Shown here: piece by piece, positions 27,296 through 36,061 of the stretch
Layout of the letters: every line of letters begins with the position of its first letter
Numbering within the stretch: position 1 is the first letter of the stretch
Assembly (NCBI RefSeq): GCF_014646335.1
Contig: NZ_BMNG01000005.1
Location: forward strand, 62,001-126,000
Length of the DNA stretch: 64,000 nt
Source: Streptomyces lasiicapitis
GTDB lineage: Bacteria; Actinomycetota; Actinomycetes; Streptomycetales; Streptomycetaceae
Reading direction: 5' to 3'
The notes under the pieces: model-generated
Database searches by the model: none
What the model was told of the DNA's origin: nothing
The model's input: only the letters and a program-made list of their open reading frames with translations
Translations under genes and position numbers: made by a program

Positions 27296-27632
27296 GATCA
27301 GCTCCTGGTTCGCTACGTCGGTACGTCGGTACGTCATCGCACGTCCGGCTCGGTACGTCCGTACTTCTTCGGTCGGTTCTCATGGTCCGTATGGCGGGTG
27401 TTTTCCCGCCTGTGACGAGCCTACGTGGTCAGGGGTGCGCTCGCCCCAGCACTCCGGCCGCCACTCTTTCGGGTGAGATCCCGCCTGTTCCTATACCTGA
27501 TCAAGCGACCCTTCCGGGCGGAAAAGCCGCGAAAACTGCCGCATAGCCACCCATTGGGCGGTAGGACTGGTGCCGCGCAGAGGCACCATCCATTACGTTG
27601 CGTCACTTATGCGGAGACCGAGGGAGTGCCGG

Positions 27633-28403
27633 GTGAGCCACCACCAGCCGGAGATGCAGCCTGAGGGGGTGCCCCAGGGCGGGGACGGGAACGGGGACGG
27701 CGCGGCGGCGTCCGCCGGGGCGGCGCCTGGTGACCTCGTCAGCCGGCTGTTCCCGCTCGGCGACTGGGGGGAGCCCGCGGAGCGGCTCGACGAGCTGTAC
27801 CGGTGGGTGGAGCGGGGCGCGCTCGACACCGCCGCGTGGTATTTGCGAGACCGGACGCGCAAGCGCGTCGCCGCGCGGGTGCTGCGGGGTGGGGCCGCCG
27901 TGGGGGCCCTGGGGGCGGGGGTGCTGCCGCTCCTCGATCTCGCGGGGGGCATGGGGGGCGTCGCCCCCTGGGGGTTCGTGTCGCTGATCGCCGGGGTCGC
28001 CTGTGTCGGGTGCGATCGGTTCTTCGGGTTCACGTCGGGGTGGATGCGGGATGTCGCCACCGCGCAGGCCGTGCAGCGGCGGTTGCAGGTGCTGCAGTTC
28101 GACTGGGCCTCGGAGAGTGTGCGGGAGGTTCTTGGGCCTACGGAGGGGACTGCCAGTGAGGCCGCTGATCGGTGTCTTGGGGTGTTGCGGAGGTTCTCCG
28201 AGGACGTGACGGAGCTTGTTCGGGCCGAGACTGCCGATTGGATGGTGGAGTTTCGGGCGGGGTCCGCGCCGCTCGTGATGCAGGGGGCTGTGCCCGGTGG
28301 GGCTTCTGGGCAGCCTCGGGACGGTGCCGGCCCCGGGCGGTTTCCGTTGCCGCCCGGGGCTCGGCCTAACATGCCTCGGCAGCGGCCGCCTGAGCCTCGG
28401 TGA
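27633..28403 (+). CDS. SLATT domain-containing membrane protein
   Basis: 256 residues from GTG 27633 (GGGAG 6 bases upstream). After a Gly/Ala-rich leader comes the SLATT pattern: LDELYRWVERGALDTAAWYLRDRTRKRVAARVLR, two transmembrane helices (GAAVGALGAGVLPLLDLAG and WGFVSLIAGVACVGCDRFFG) and a long helix (QAVQRRLQVLQFDW). SLATT proteins often serve as membrane effectors of nucleotide-triggered defence; no SMODS or SLOG partner is adjacent, so this may be a housekeeping member. The C terminus is proline/glycine-rich. Confidence 0.8.
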   Translation: MSHHQPEMQPEGVPQGGDGNGDGAAASAGAAPGDLVSRLFPLGDWGEPAERLDELYRWVERGALDTAAWYLRDRTRKRVAARVLRGGAAVGALGAGVLPLLDLAGGMGGVAPWGFVSLIAGVACVGCDRFFGFTSGWMRDVATAQAVQRRLQVLQFDWASESVREVLGPTEGTASEAADRCLGVLRRFSEDVTELVRAETADWMVEFRAGSAPLVMQGAVPGGASGQPRDGAGPGRFPLPPGARPNMPRQRPPEPR

Positions 28404-28426
28404 AGGTGCTTTGTGGGGTGCGGGTG

Positions 28427-28542
28427 GGGTGGCCCTGCCGGGGGCTCCCCAAGCCCGCCCCTTCCCGTAACCAGGGGGCTGCCGCCCCCTGGACCCCCGC
28501 TGTCGGCCTGAACGGCCTCGTCCTCAAACGCCGGACAGGCTG
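28427..28542 (+). repeat. Dispersed composite repeat, forward copy
   Basis: Contains in order CCTGCCGGGGGCTCCCC, CCGCCCCTTCCCG, a GGGGGCTGCCGCCCCC hairpin, GGCCTGAACGGCCTCG and the core CCTCAAACGCCGGACAGGC (28519-28542). The same order recurs at 60945-61050. Confidence 0.8.
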
Positions 28543-28607
28543 AAAAGAGCCGGGCGGGGGTCTCGGGTGGGTGGGACTGACCCCCGCCGCATCGCCGCTT
28601 CGCGGCT

Positions 28608-28631
28608 CGTCCTCAAACGCCGGACGGGCTG
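28608..28631 (+). repeat. Dispersed repeat core, copy next to the 28663 gene
   Basis: Core CCTCAAACGCCGGACGGGC preceded by CGCTTCGCGGCTCGT, as at 11308. It lies 32 bp downstream of the minus-strand gene stop at 28663 and may take part in its termination. Confidence 0.8.
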
Positions 28632-28662
28632 AAAGCCCAGCCGACGGGGCTGAAAGCCGGCC

Positions 28663-29313
28663 TCAGCTGTAGATGATCATTGAGCCCTGCGCCAGGGATC
28701 GCGTCGTCGCCGCGTGCAACCCCAGCCACACATGGCGCTCCCTCGCGAACGGGCTCGGGTCCGGTGGGGCCGGGAGCGCCGGTTCCTCCAAGGTCGTGGG
28801 GGACTGTGGTGGGGCCGGGGGGAGCGGGGGGTTCGCCGGGTCTATGCCGATCGACGGGGCCACGAATTCGAGTTCGCGGAGGAGGGCCTGGGAGGAGCCC
28901 AGAGGGCCGCCGCCTGCGAGGAGTTCGTCGTTGGACAGGGGCGCCGGGAAGTCCACGGGGACGTACGCGCCCGCGTGGTCGTAGTGCCAGACGAGATGGG
29001 ACTGCTGGGCGGTGGAGTCGAACATCTCCAGGAGCTGTTCGTAGTCGCCGCCCAGTTCGTCGACGGGTGTGACCTCGAGGCCGCAGATCTTGAGGAGATA
29101 CGCGCGCCGCAGGAAGTGCAGCGCGTCGTAGTCGAACCCCGCGACCGGGGCCACGTCGCCGGAGAGCCCCGGCATGTACGCGTACACGGGCACCGTCGGC
29201 AGTCCCGCGTCCCCCAACGCCTTGTCGTACGAGGCGAGTTCCTCGGCGAAGGGGTTGTCGGGGCTGTGGCACAGCACGTCGACGAGCGGGACCAGCCACA
29301 GGTCGCAGGCCAA
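28663..29313 (-). CDS. Conserved actinobacterial protein of unknown function
   Basis: 216 residues. The start is TTG 29313, with AGGAG 6 bases upstream. N-terminal part: DLWLVPLVDVLCHSPDNPFAEELASYDKALG and FDYDALHFLRRAYLLKICGLEVTPVDELGGDYEQLLEMFDSTAQQSHLVWHYDHAGAYVPVDF, suggesting a compact alpha/beta domain. A proline-rich linker (about 155-190) joins a short conserved-looking end (RHVWLGLHAATTRSLAQG). No signal peptide, metal site or catalytic motif that I recognise. Confidence 0.68.
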   Translation of the reverse strand: MACDLWLVPLVDVLCHSPDNPFAEELASYDKALGDAGLPTVPVYAYMPGLSGDVAPVAGFDYDALHFLRRAYLLKICGLEVTPVDELGGDYEQLLEMFDSTAQQSHLVWHYDHAGAYVPVDFPAPLSNDELLAGGGPLGSSQALLRELEFVAPSIGIDPANPPLPPAPPQSPTTLEEPALPAPPDPSPFARERHVWLGLHAATTRSLAQGSMIIYS

Positions 29314-29413
29314 GAAATGCTCCTAGGGTCGGTGAATGGGGCCGGTGAGGACGTTCCTACGGGCGTAGCTACCGTGCGTGTTGTCCCGGCAGCGTAGTGG
29401 CACCGGGACCCGC

Positions 29414-31891
29414 TCAGCCTCCCCCGTGCACGTCCCAGATCCACACCCCGTCTACCCACTTTGCGCGCTGCCCAAGAAGGTCGTCGACCGTCGATCGCAG
29501 CGCCGCGTCGCCCGCCTGCGGCGCGAGCACGAGGACGCCCGCGTTCCAGTAGCGCAGGTCCACCCGGGCCGCGTTCCGCCAGGCATCCGTGATCCGTACG
29601 GTCCGTCCCGAATTGCGTACGTCCCTCAGGAGGTTGGAGGTGTTGCGCGGCGAGGCGCCGTAGATACCGACGCGGTCCGGGCCCCAGGGCCCGTTGAAGT
29701 AGCCGCCGGGCAGCCGGAATCCCAGGTCGGCGGTGGTCTGCCAGTGCAGGGCCTCCGCGTAGGCGGGGTCGGGCAGCGGCACCGGTACGAGAGTCTCGCC
29801 GGCGGCGGTGTCGACGTAACTCCGCCATGTCCCGTCGGCGATGAACGCGGGCACGTCGGCGCGGTCCACGGCCTTGAGGGGAAGGGGGAGGAGGGGGAGG
29901 AGGGCCGCGGTAACGGCGGCGAGACCGACGTACCGGAAAGGCCTCCCCCACTTCGGGCGGCCCTCCGCCCCGCGCGCCGCCAGCTCCCCCACCGCCAGCG
30001 CCACCAGCATCCCCAGCGCGGGCGCGCACACCATCGCGACCCGCGACTCGATGACCGACTCGAACAGCGGCCGGTCGGCGAGCAGCGCCCACGGCCCGGA
30101 CAGCACGACATCGGTGAGGGGGATGCGGAACTTCGGGCCGAGGGACAGGAACGCCGCCGCGACCGCCGTGAAGGCCAGTGCCTTCACCACCGCGCTGCGC
30201 CACAGCCACACCACGATCAGCAGCGCGAGGGCGATAAGCGGCCAGCCGTAGAAGGCGTTCTGCTCGGTGGGGTTCATGGACAGCGAGGACGCGGTCTCCG
30301 CGTCGCCCGCGAGGGAGCGCTCGGAGAAGGAAAGCAGGGCGAGCGGGCTGTTGCCCGCGTTGTCTCCGTGCAGCACGCTCTTGTAGCTCTGCGGCCCGAA
30401 GAACTGCCACCAGAGGGGGAAGGCGATCAGAGGGATACACACCGTCAGCGCGATGGCTGTGCCTCGGGCCAGCGGGCGCCAGGCCGCCCTCGCGACATCG
30501 CGGCGCACCACCGCGTACGCCACCGTGAACAGCAGCATGCCCATCGCGGCGAGCAGCAGCGGCTCCTCGCCGAGGAAGATCTGGTACGTCGCGAAGAGGC
30601 CGAGGACCACCCCGTCCCGTACGACATGACGGCCCTCGCAGAGCCGCAGCGCGCGGTCGACGATCAGCGGGATCATGAACAGGACGATGAAGTTCGGGTG
30701 CGCGTGCGCGTGGCTGATCATCGGGGGCGCGAAGGCGGCGAGGGCCGCGCCGAGGGCGGCGGCTCCCCGGTGGCGTACGAGACGCCGGACGATCAGCCAG
30801 TACCAGGCGAAGGCCGTCGCGGCCAGGCCGCCCGTCATCGCGAGGTTGAGGCTGACGGCCGGGCCGAACAGCCAGGTGACCGGCGCGAGCGGCACGGACA
30901 GGCCGAGCATGACCGTGTTGGCCATGAGGTTCACGCCGTCCGGGGCGTTCTGCAGGTGGGTGAACAGCGGGTTCTGGAGGTGGCCGATGTTGTGGGCGGT
31001 GACCTCGAAGAACCACTCCCACTGGTTCTGGTCCTGGAGGGAGTGCGGGAGGTAGCGGTGGTCCGGGGAGATCCAGCGGGCCGAGTACAGGACCGTGGCG
31101 AAGGCGAGGAAGAGGCCCGCGACGAGGAGGTCGGTGCGGCGGACCGCGCGCGTCTTGAGGGAGGTGACCTCGGCGAGTACGCGTACGTAGTCGGCCGGGC
31201 GGACCTTGGAGCCCTCCTGGTGCGACCAGCGCACCGGGACCTCCGCGACCGGCCAGCCCTGCCGGTCGAAGTGGTGGAGTATCTCGACGTCTATGCCCCA
31301 GCCGGTGAGCCGGGACGCGGCGAAGGCCGCGCGGGCGCGGTCGCCGTCGAAGAGCTTGAAGCCGCACTGGGTGTCGCGGATTCCGGGGACGGCGACCGTC
31401 CGTATCAGGAAGTTGCCGCCCCGGCCGAGGAGTTCGCGGAGGCGGTGCTGGTGGACGCCGATCGTCGCGCCCGGCCGCGCGCGCGAGCCGACGGCGGCCG
31501 CGTGGCCGTCGGCGAGGGCCTTCTCCAGGGCCTCCAGTTCCTCGATCGGCGCGGCCAGGTCGGCGTCGGTGACCAGGACGCGGCGGCCGTACGAGGCGAG
31601 GACGCCCTGGCGCAGGGCGTGGCCCTTGCCGCGGTTGCGGCCGCCGCGGAGCAGTTGGATGCGGGGGTCCGCGGCGGCGGCCTCGGCGGCGATGTCCGCG
31701 GTGCGGTCGGTGGAGCCGTCGTCGACGACTATCAGCTCCCACTGCGGGGGCTGCGCTCCGGCGTCGGCCGCCTCGGCGGCACCGGCTGTGTTGGCCGCTT
31801 TGTCCAGGTAGGCGCGGATCGCTTCCAGGGTGGGGGCGAGGCGGCGTTCCTCGTTGTAGGCGGGGATGACGATGGTGAGGTCGACGGTCAT
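29414..31891 (-). CDS. GT2 glycosyltransferase fused to a multi-pass membrane domain
   Basis: 825 residues. Residues 1-240 are a dolichyl-phosphate sugar synthase-like GT2 domain (VDLTIVIPAYNEERRL, VVDDGSTDRT, LVTDADLAAPIEELE, DTQCGFKLF). About 250-690 holds roughly ten to twelve transmembrane helices with an N-terminal acidic loop (FLGEEPLLL), as in polyprenyl-linked glycosyltransferases; the remaining 130 residues form a soluble domain. The fusion suggests it makes a polyprenyl-phosphate sugar and uses it on the outer face. ATG 31891 overlaps the GntR stop by 4 bp, so translation is coupled to that regulator. Confidence 0.82.
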   Translation of the reverse strand: MTVDLTIVIPAYNEERRLAPTLEAIRAYLDKAANTAGAAEAADAGAQPPQWELIVVDDGSTDRTADIAAEAAAADPRIQLLRGGRNRGKGHALRQGVLASYGRRVLVTDADLAAPIEELEALEKALADGHAAAVGSRARPGATIGVHQHRLRELLGRGGNFLIRTVAVPGIRDTQCGFKLFDGDRARAAFAASRLTGWGIDVEILHHFDRQGWPVAEVPVRWSHQEGSKVRPADYVRVLAEVTSLKTRAVRRTDLLVAGLFLAFATVLYSARWISPDHRYLPHSLQDQNQWEWFFEVTAHNIGHLQNPLFTHLQNAPDGVNLMANTVMLGLSVPLAPVTWLFGPAVSLNLAMTGGLAATAFAWYWLIVRRLVRHRGAAALGAALAAFAPPMISHAHAHPNFIVLFMIPLIVDRALRLCEGRHVVRDGVVLGLFATYQIFLGEEPLLLAAMGMLLFTVAYAVVRRDVARAAWRPLARGTAIALTVCIPLIAFPLWWQFFGPQSYKSVLHGDNAGNSPLALLSFSERSLAGDAETASSLSMNPTEQNAFYGWPLIALALLIVVWLWRSAVVKALAFTAVAAAFLSLGPKFRIPLTDVVLSGPWALLADRPLFESVIESRVAMVCAPALGMLVALAVGELAARGAEGRPKWGRPFRYVGLAAVTAALLPLLPLPLKAVDRADVPAFIADGTWRSYVDTAAGETLVPVPLPDPAYAEALHWQTTADLGFRLPGGYFNGPWGPDRVGIYGASPRNTSNLLRDVRNSGRTVRITDAWRNAARVDLRYWNAGVLVLAPQAGDAALRSTVDDLLGQRAKWVDGVWIWDVHGGG

Positions 31892-32667
31892 GCGGGGGCC
31901 TGGGGCTGGTCCTGGTCGGTGGTGGGGGTGCCGGGGGCTTCGGCGGCACCGGGGGCTTCGGCTGAGAGGGTCGAGAGGGTCGAGAGGGTCTCGACGAGGT
32001 CCAGGGAGTGCGCGTTGTACTCGGCGACGATGGCGTGCGCGAGGAGCGCGTCGCGGCGGGTCACGGCCTCCACCAGGTCGGTGTGCCGGCACCAGAGGCG
32101 GCCGCGCAGGCCGCTGCCCTGTTCGGCCTCGCGGCGCAGGTGCGGCACCGCGCAGACCCAGGACTGGACGCGCAGGCGGTGCAGGAAGTCGGAGAGGTAG
32201 GCGTTGCCGAAGAGGGCGCTCAGCTCGCGCCAGAAGCGCAGGTCGTAGCCGATGAGGACCGTCAGGTCGCCGGCCGCCGCCGCGCGGGCCGCCTCCTCGC
32301 CGCGGCGGCGTACGGAGACGAGGCTGGCGGGCGGTACGGGGTGCTGCGCGGCCGTCGTCGCCAGCTCGCGGAAGATCGCGTCCGCTATGAGGCCGCGGGC
32401 CTGGAGCATGCCCCGGTAGTCGCCGAGGGTGTGCTCGTGCACGCGGAAGCCGCGGTGCTGCGCGGAGTCGAGGAGGCCCTGTGCCGCCAGGTTCACCAGG
32501 GCCTCGCGGACCGGGGTCGCGGAGACGCCGTACTGGTCGGCTATCTCCTTCACCGTGAACTCCTGGCCCGGCACGAGGCGGCCCGCGAGGATCTCGTCGC
32601 GCAGGGCGTCGGCGATCTGCTGGCGCAGGGTGCTGCGGATGACGGCGGGGCCGTCGGCTCCGGGCAT
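31888..32667 (-). CDS. GntR family (FadR-like) transcriptional regulator
   Basis: 259 residues from ATG 32667, with AGGGGG upstream. The winged HTH is at about 10-75 (LRQQIADALRDEILAGRLVPGQEFTVKEIADQYGVSATPVREAL), followed by an all-helical ligand domain of the FCD type (RGLIADAIFRELA, RRDALLAHAIVAEYNAHSLDLVE). The C-terminal tail repeats TLSTLS and is Ala/Pro-rich. It is the first gene of a two-gene unit with the membrane glycosyltransferase, which it probably controls. Confidence 0.85.
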   Translation of the reverse strand: MPGADGPAVIRSTLRQQIADALRDEILAGRLVPGQEFTVKEIADQYGVSATPVREALVNLAAQGLLDSAQHRGFRVHEHTLGDYRGMLQARGLIADAIFRELATTAAQHPVPPASLVSVRRRGEEAARAAAAGDLTVLIGYDLRFWRELSALFGNAYLSDFLHRLRVQSWVCAVPHLRREAEQGSGLRGRLWCRHTDLVEAVTRRDALLAHAIVAEYNAHSLDLVETLSTLSTLSAEAPGAAEAPGTPTTDQDQPQAPA

Positions 32668-32827
32668 GGCGGGTGTCCCCCTACGCTTTTCTCTGCCGTG
32701 GGCGTCTCGAGCGAACGTGGGTACGTTCTGGTCGCTTACGAGCACGTCAGACTACGCGGTCGGGGTTCCCGTCCCGCGTGACGAGGGTCACCGGTGTGCG
32801 GAAGGGCACGTCGGCCCGGGGAGGGGG

Positions 32828-32858
32828 CGGGGTGACCCCCGTGCGTGGGGTCACCCCG
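32828..32858 (-). terminator. 12-bp hairpin terminator after the aminotransferase
   Basis: Bases 32828-32839 and 32847-32858 pair perfectly over 12 bp with a 7-base loop, starting 21 bp after the aminotransferase stop on the minus strand and well before the GntR start. Confidence 0.7.
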
Positions 32859-32878
32859 GGCCGGTCGGGCGGCCGCGT

Positions 32879-34237
32879 TCAGGCCACGTGGGTGTCCGCG
32901 GCGTCCAGGGCCTCGTCGAGGGCTGCCAGGCCCGCCTTGAGGTCGGGTTCCGAGATGTTGCACGGCGGCACGACGTGGGTGCGGTTCATGTTGATGAAGG
33001 GCCAGAGTCCGTTCGCCTTGGCGGCGGCGCCGAACGCCGCCATGGGGGCGTTCGCCTCCCCGGAGGCGTTGTACGGGACCAGCGGCTCACGGGTCTCACG
33101 GTCCCGCACCAGCTCAAGGGCCCAGAACATGCCGAGCCCCCGGACCTCCCCCACGGAGGGGTGCCGCGCGGCCAGCTCGCGCAGGCCGGGACCCACGACC
33201 TCCTCGCCCAGACGGGCCGCGTGCTCCACGACGCCCTCGTCCGCCATGACGTTGATCGTCGCGACGGCGGCCGCGCAGGCCAGCGGATGCCCGGAGTAGG
33301 TGAGCCCGCCCGGGTAGGGCCGCTTGGCGAACGTCTCGGCGATCGCGCCGGAGATCGCGACGCCGCCGAGCGGCACGTACCCGGAGTTCACGCCCTTGGC
33401 GAAGGTCAGCAGATCGGGCACGACGCCGTCGAAGTGGTCGACGGCGAACCACTTGCCGGTGCGCCCGAAGCCCGCCATGACCTCGTCGAGGACGAAGACG
33501 ATCCCGTGCCGGTCGCACAGCTCGCGGACGCCCGCGAGGTAGCCGGGCGGCGGCGTCATGATCCCGGCGGTGCCGGGGACGGTCTCGAGGATGATCGCGG
33601 CGATCGTCGCCGGACCCTCGAAGGCGATCGTGTCCTCCAGATGCTGGAGGGCCCGCTCGCACTCCTGCCCCTCGTTCTCGGCGTAGAACGGCGACCGGTA
33701 CAGGAACGGCGCCCAGAAGTGCACGACGCCCGCCGAGCCGCTGTCGGAGGGCCAGCGGCGCGGGTCACCGGTGAGGTTGATCGCCGCGGAGGTGGCGCCG
33801 TGGTACGAGCGGTACGCGGAGAGCACCTTGGGGCGGCCCGTGTGCAGCCGGGCCATGCGCGTTGCGTTCTCCACGGCCTCGGCGCCGCCGTTGGTGAAGA
33901 AGATCTTGTCCAGGTCGCCGGGGGTGCGCTCGGCGATCAGGCGGGCGGCCTCGGACCGCGCCTCCAGGGCGAAGGCGGGCGCGAACGTGGTCATCGTCGC
34001 GGCCTGCTCCTGGATCGCGGCGACGACCTTCGGGTGCTGGTAGCCGATGTTCGTGTAGACGAGTCCGCTGGTGAAGTCGAGGTACCGGTTGCCCTCGTAG
34101 TCCCAGAAGTACGAGCCTTCCGCGCCGGCCACGGCGAGCGGGGCGATGAGTTCCTGGGCGGACCAGGAGTGGAACACGTGGGCGCGGTCCGCGGCGGAGA
34201 CGGCTGCGCCGAGCTGCGGGTTTGGCTGAGGGGTCAT
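32879..34237 (-). CDS. Class III (PLP-dependent) aminotransferase
   Basis: 452 residues from ATG 34237; the longer frame upstream has no similarity. Typical omega-amino acid:pyruvate/aspartate aminotransferase-family enzyme: FFTNGGAEAVENATRMAR, YRSYHGATSAAINLTG, FVLDEVMAGFGRTG with cofactor Asp251, and LTFAKGVNSGYVPLGG with Schiff-base Lys281. The likely substrate is an omega-amino acid or amine; the exact one cannot be read. It stands alone, with a terminator just downstream. Confidence 0.9.
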   Translation of the reverse strand: MTPQPNPQLGAAVSAADRAHVFHSWSAQELIAPLAVAGAEGSYFWDYEGNRYLDFTSGLVYTNIGYQHPKVVAAIQEQAATMTTFAPAFALEARSEAARLIAERTPGDLDKIFFTNGGAEAVENATRMARLHTGRPKVLSAYRSYHGATSAAINLTGDPRRWPSDSGSAGVVHFWAPFLYRSPFYAENEGQECERALQHLEDTIAFEGPATIAAIILETVPGTAGIMTPPPGYLAGVRELCDRHGIVFVLDEVMAGFGRTGKWFAVDHFDGVVPDLLTFAKGVNSGYVPLGGVAISGAIAETFAKRPYPGGLTYSGHPLACAAAVATINVMADEGVVEHAARLGEEVVGPGLRELAARHPSVGEVRGLGMFWALELVRDRETREPLVPYNASGEANAPMAAFGAAAKANGLWPFINMNRTHVVPPCNISEPDLKAGLAALDEALDAADTHVA

Positions 34238-34253
34238 GCCGCCGAGGGTAGAT

Positions 34254-34268
34254 GTCCACCGCGTGGAC
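34254..34268. promoter_or_regulatory. GTCCAC/GTGGAC inverted repeat before the aminotransferase
   Basis: Two 6-bp arms with a CGC centre, 17 bp upstream of ATG 34237. The position close to the start fits a repressor operator; no regulator is adjacent. Confidence 0.35.
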
Positions 34269-34349
34269 GGGACATGGGCGTCCTGTCTGGCGACTCGCCG
34301 GGAACGCGACATTCTGTCGGGCGGCGGCGCCGTGACGGGGCTTGGACGG

Positions 34350-34889
34350 TCAGTCGTCGTCCGTCTCGGGTACGGCCCGGGCGCGGGGGCCGTCCGGGGT
34401 GCAACGGATCTCGTACGTCAGGTCGTCGCGTTCGTCGTCATCGCTGGGCTCGGCCTCCAGGCGGGCCGTGGCGGACGGGCCCCGGGTGACGTCCTCGTCG
34501 ATGTGGTAGCCGTCGGCCGGGCTCCAGGAGAGGAGGTAGACGGTGCCGTCGGGGCGGCACTCGACGGTGGCGGTGCCGCCCGTGAAGCGGACCGTCGACC
34601 TTTCGGCGGGCCGTTCCGTCGGCCTGGCCGAGCGGGACGGAGAGGAGGAGGGCGAGGGCGAGGGGGAGCGAGAGGGAGAGGGAGAGGGAGAGGCCGACGG
34701 GGAGTTCGGGGTGTCCGCCAAGGCCCGCCGCACGGCGCCCTCGTCCAGGGGCCTGCTGTGGGCGGCCCCGCCGGAATCAGCGCTCGCCAACTGCCAGGCG
34801 CCCAGCGCCCCCGCAGCCGTGCCGACCGCCACCCACGCCGCCGTACCCGCGGCACTCCACCACTTGCCCACCCCCACACCCTCCCCCAC
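34350..34889 (-). CDS. Membrane-anchored hypothetical protein with Ser/Pro linker
   Basis: 179 residues; GTG at codon 7 (34871) is an alternative start. An N-terminal hydrophobic segment (TAAWVAVGTAAGALGAWQLA) anchors it, followed by a Ser-Pro-Arg repeat linker (about 65-95) that would span the cell wall, then a small extracellular domain of about 80 residues with two cysteines (VECRPDG and IRCTPDG). I do not recognise a family. It is divergent from the response regulator, and GGTTAAG repeats lie in the shared promoter region. Confidence 0.62.
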   Translation of the reverse strand: MGEGVGVGKWWSAAGTAAWVAVGTAAGALGAWQLASADSGGAAHSRPLDEGAVRRALADTPNSPSASPSPSPSRSPSPSPSSSPSRSARPTERPAERSTVRFTGGTATVECRPDGTVYLLSWSPADGYHIDEDVTRGPSATARLEAEPSDDDERDDLTYEIRCTPDGPRARAVPETDDD

Positions 34890-34904
34890 CGTTCCCTAAC
34901 GTCC

Positions 34905-34923
34905 GGTTAAGACCCCGGTTAAG
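34905..34923 (+). promoter_or_regulatory. Paired GGTTAAG motif before the response regulator
   Basis: GGTTAAG at 34905-34911 and 34917-34923, 12 bp apart and in the same orientation, 74-92 bp before the response regulator start. The same heptamer pair occurs before the DUF4956/VTC operon at 38901 and 38923. Confidence 0.5.
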
Positions 34924-34996
34924 GTCCGCCCCCGCACCGCACTCCGACGTGAACCCGCGCCGAATTCGGGGCCAACCCCTGACTACCGTGGCCCTC

Positions 34997-36061
34997 ATGG
35001 CCCACCTGCTCGTCGTGGAGGACGACCCCCAGCTGCGCGGCGCCCTCGTGCGCGCCCTGCGCGACAAGGGCCACGCCGTCGCGACCGCGCCCACCGGCAT
35101 GGCGGGGCTCGACGCGGCGGTCACGCACCCGCCCGACCTCGTCGTGCTCGACCTCGGCCTGCCCGACGTGGACGGCGCCCAGGTCCTCCGGATGCTGCGG
35201 GCGGTCAGCGACGTACCCGTCATCGTCGCCACGGCCCGCGACGAGGAGCCGGAGATGGTGGCCCTGCTCGGCGACGGGGCCGACGACTACATCGTGAAGC
35301 CGTTCGGTGCCGCGCAGTTGGACGCCCGGGTGAAGGCGGTGCTGCGGCGGCTCGGCGTGGGTGCGGGTGAGGAACCGCTGCGGGTGGGCGGGCTGTGCGT
35401 CGACCCCGCCGCGCGTGAGGTCGCCCTCGACGGGGTCGCCGTCGAGCTCACGCCCCGCGAGTTCGACCTGCTCGCCCATCTCGCGCGCCGCGCCGGGCAG
35501 GTCGTGTCCCGCCGCGAACTCCTCGCCGAGGTCTGGCACCAGCCGCTCGGCGGGGCCGACAAGACGGTCGACGTCCATCTGTCGTGGCTGCGCCGGAAAC
35601 TGGGCGAGACGGCCCAGGCGCCGCGCTATCTGCACACGGTGCGCACGGTGGGGGTCAAGCTGGCGGCGCCGGACGCGACGCGGAGGCCGGGGGCGCTGGG
35701 TACGCCGGAGGGGCCGGGCGGGCCGGAAGGGCCGAGCACGCCGTCCGCAGCAGACGGGCCGGAAGGGCCGAAGGGGCCGTACACGGCAGGCGGGCCGGAC
35801 GCAGCGCGGAGGCCGAGGGCGCTGGACACGCCGGAGGGGCCGCACGGGCCGAAGGCACCGGATGGGCCGGAAGGGCCGCACGGGTCTGAGACGCCGGATG
35901 GGCCGAAAGCACCGGGCCCGGCGTACACGGTTGTCGGGCCCCGCGCACCGGGCGCACCGGCCGGGCTCGCCGGGCCGGGCGCCGCCGACCCCGCGGGCGC
36001 CCCGTCCGCTCAGGTCCCGCCCCCGGGCCCCGCGGACAACACCCCTGACGGGCCCGCCTGA
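34997..36061 (+). CDS. OmpR-type response regulator with collagen-like C-terminal tail
   Basis: 354 residues, about 125 more than the family. Receiver at 1-118 with D52 (VVLDLGLPDVDG) and K101; winged-helix Trans_reg_C at about 127-222 (ELTPREFDLLAHLARRAGQVVSRRELLAEVW, TVDVHLSWLRRKLGE). From about 223 to the end the chain is a Gly/Pro/Glu/Ala-rich tail with repeated G-P-E and G-P-K/H triplets, encoded by 9-bp-like repeats. The stop overlaps the kinase ATG (TGATG). It probably regulates itself and the facing polyphosphate-polymerase unit (shared GGTTAAG pairs). Confidence 0.88.
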   Translation: MAHLLVVEDDPQLRGALVRALRDKGHAVATAPTGMAGLDAAVTHPPDLVVLDLGLPDVDGAQVLRMLRAVSDVPVIVATARDEEPEMVALLGDGADDYIVKPFGAAQLDARVKAVLRRLGVGAGEEPLRVGGLCVDPAAREVALDGVAVELTPREFDLLAHLARRAGQVVSRRELLAEVWHQPLGGADKTVDVHLSWLRRKLGETAQAPRYLHTVRTVGVKLAAPDATRRPGALGTPEGPGGPEGPSTPSAADGPEGPKGPYTAGGPDAARRPRALDTPEGPHGPKAPDGPEGPHGSETPDGPKAPGPAYTVVGPRAPGAPAGLAGPGAADPAGAPSAQVPPPGPADNTPDGPA

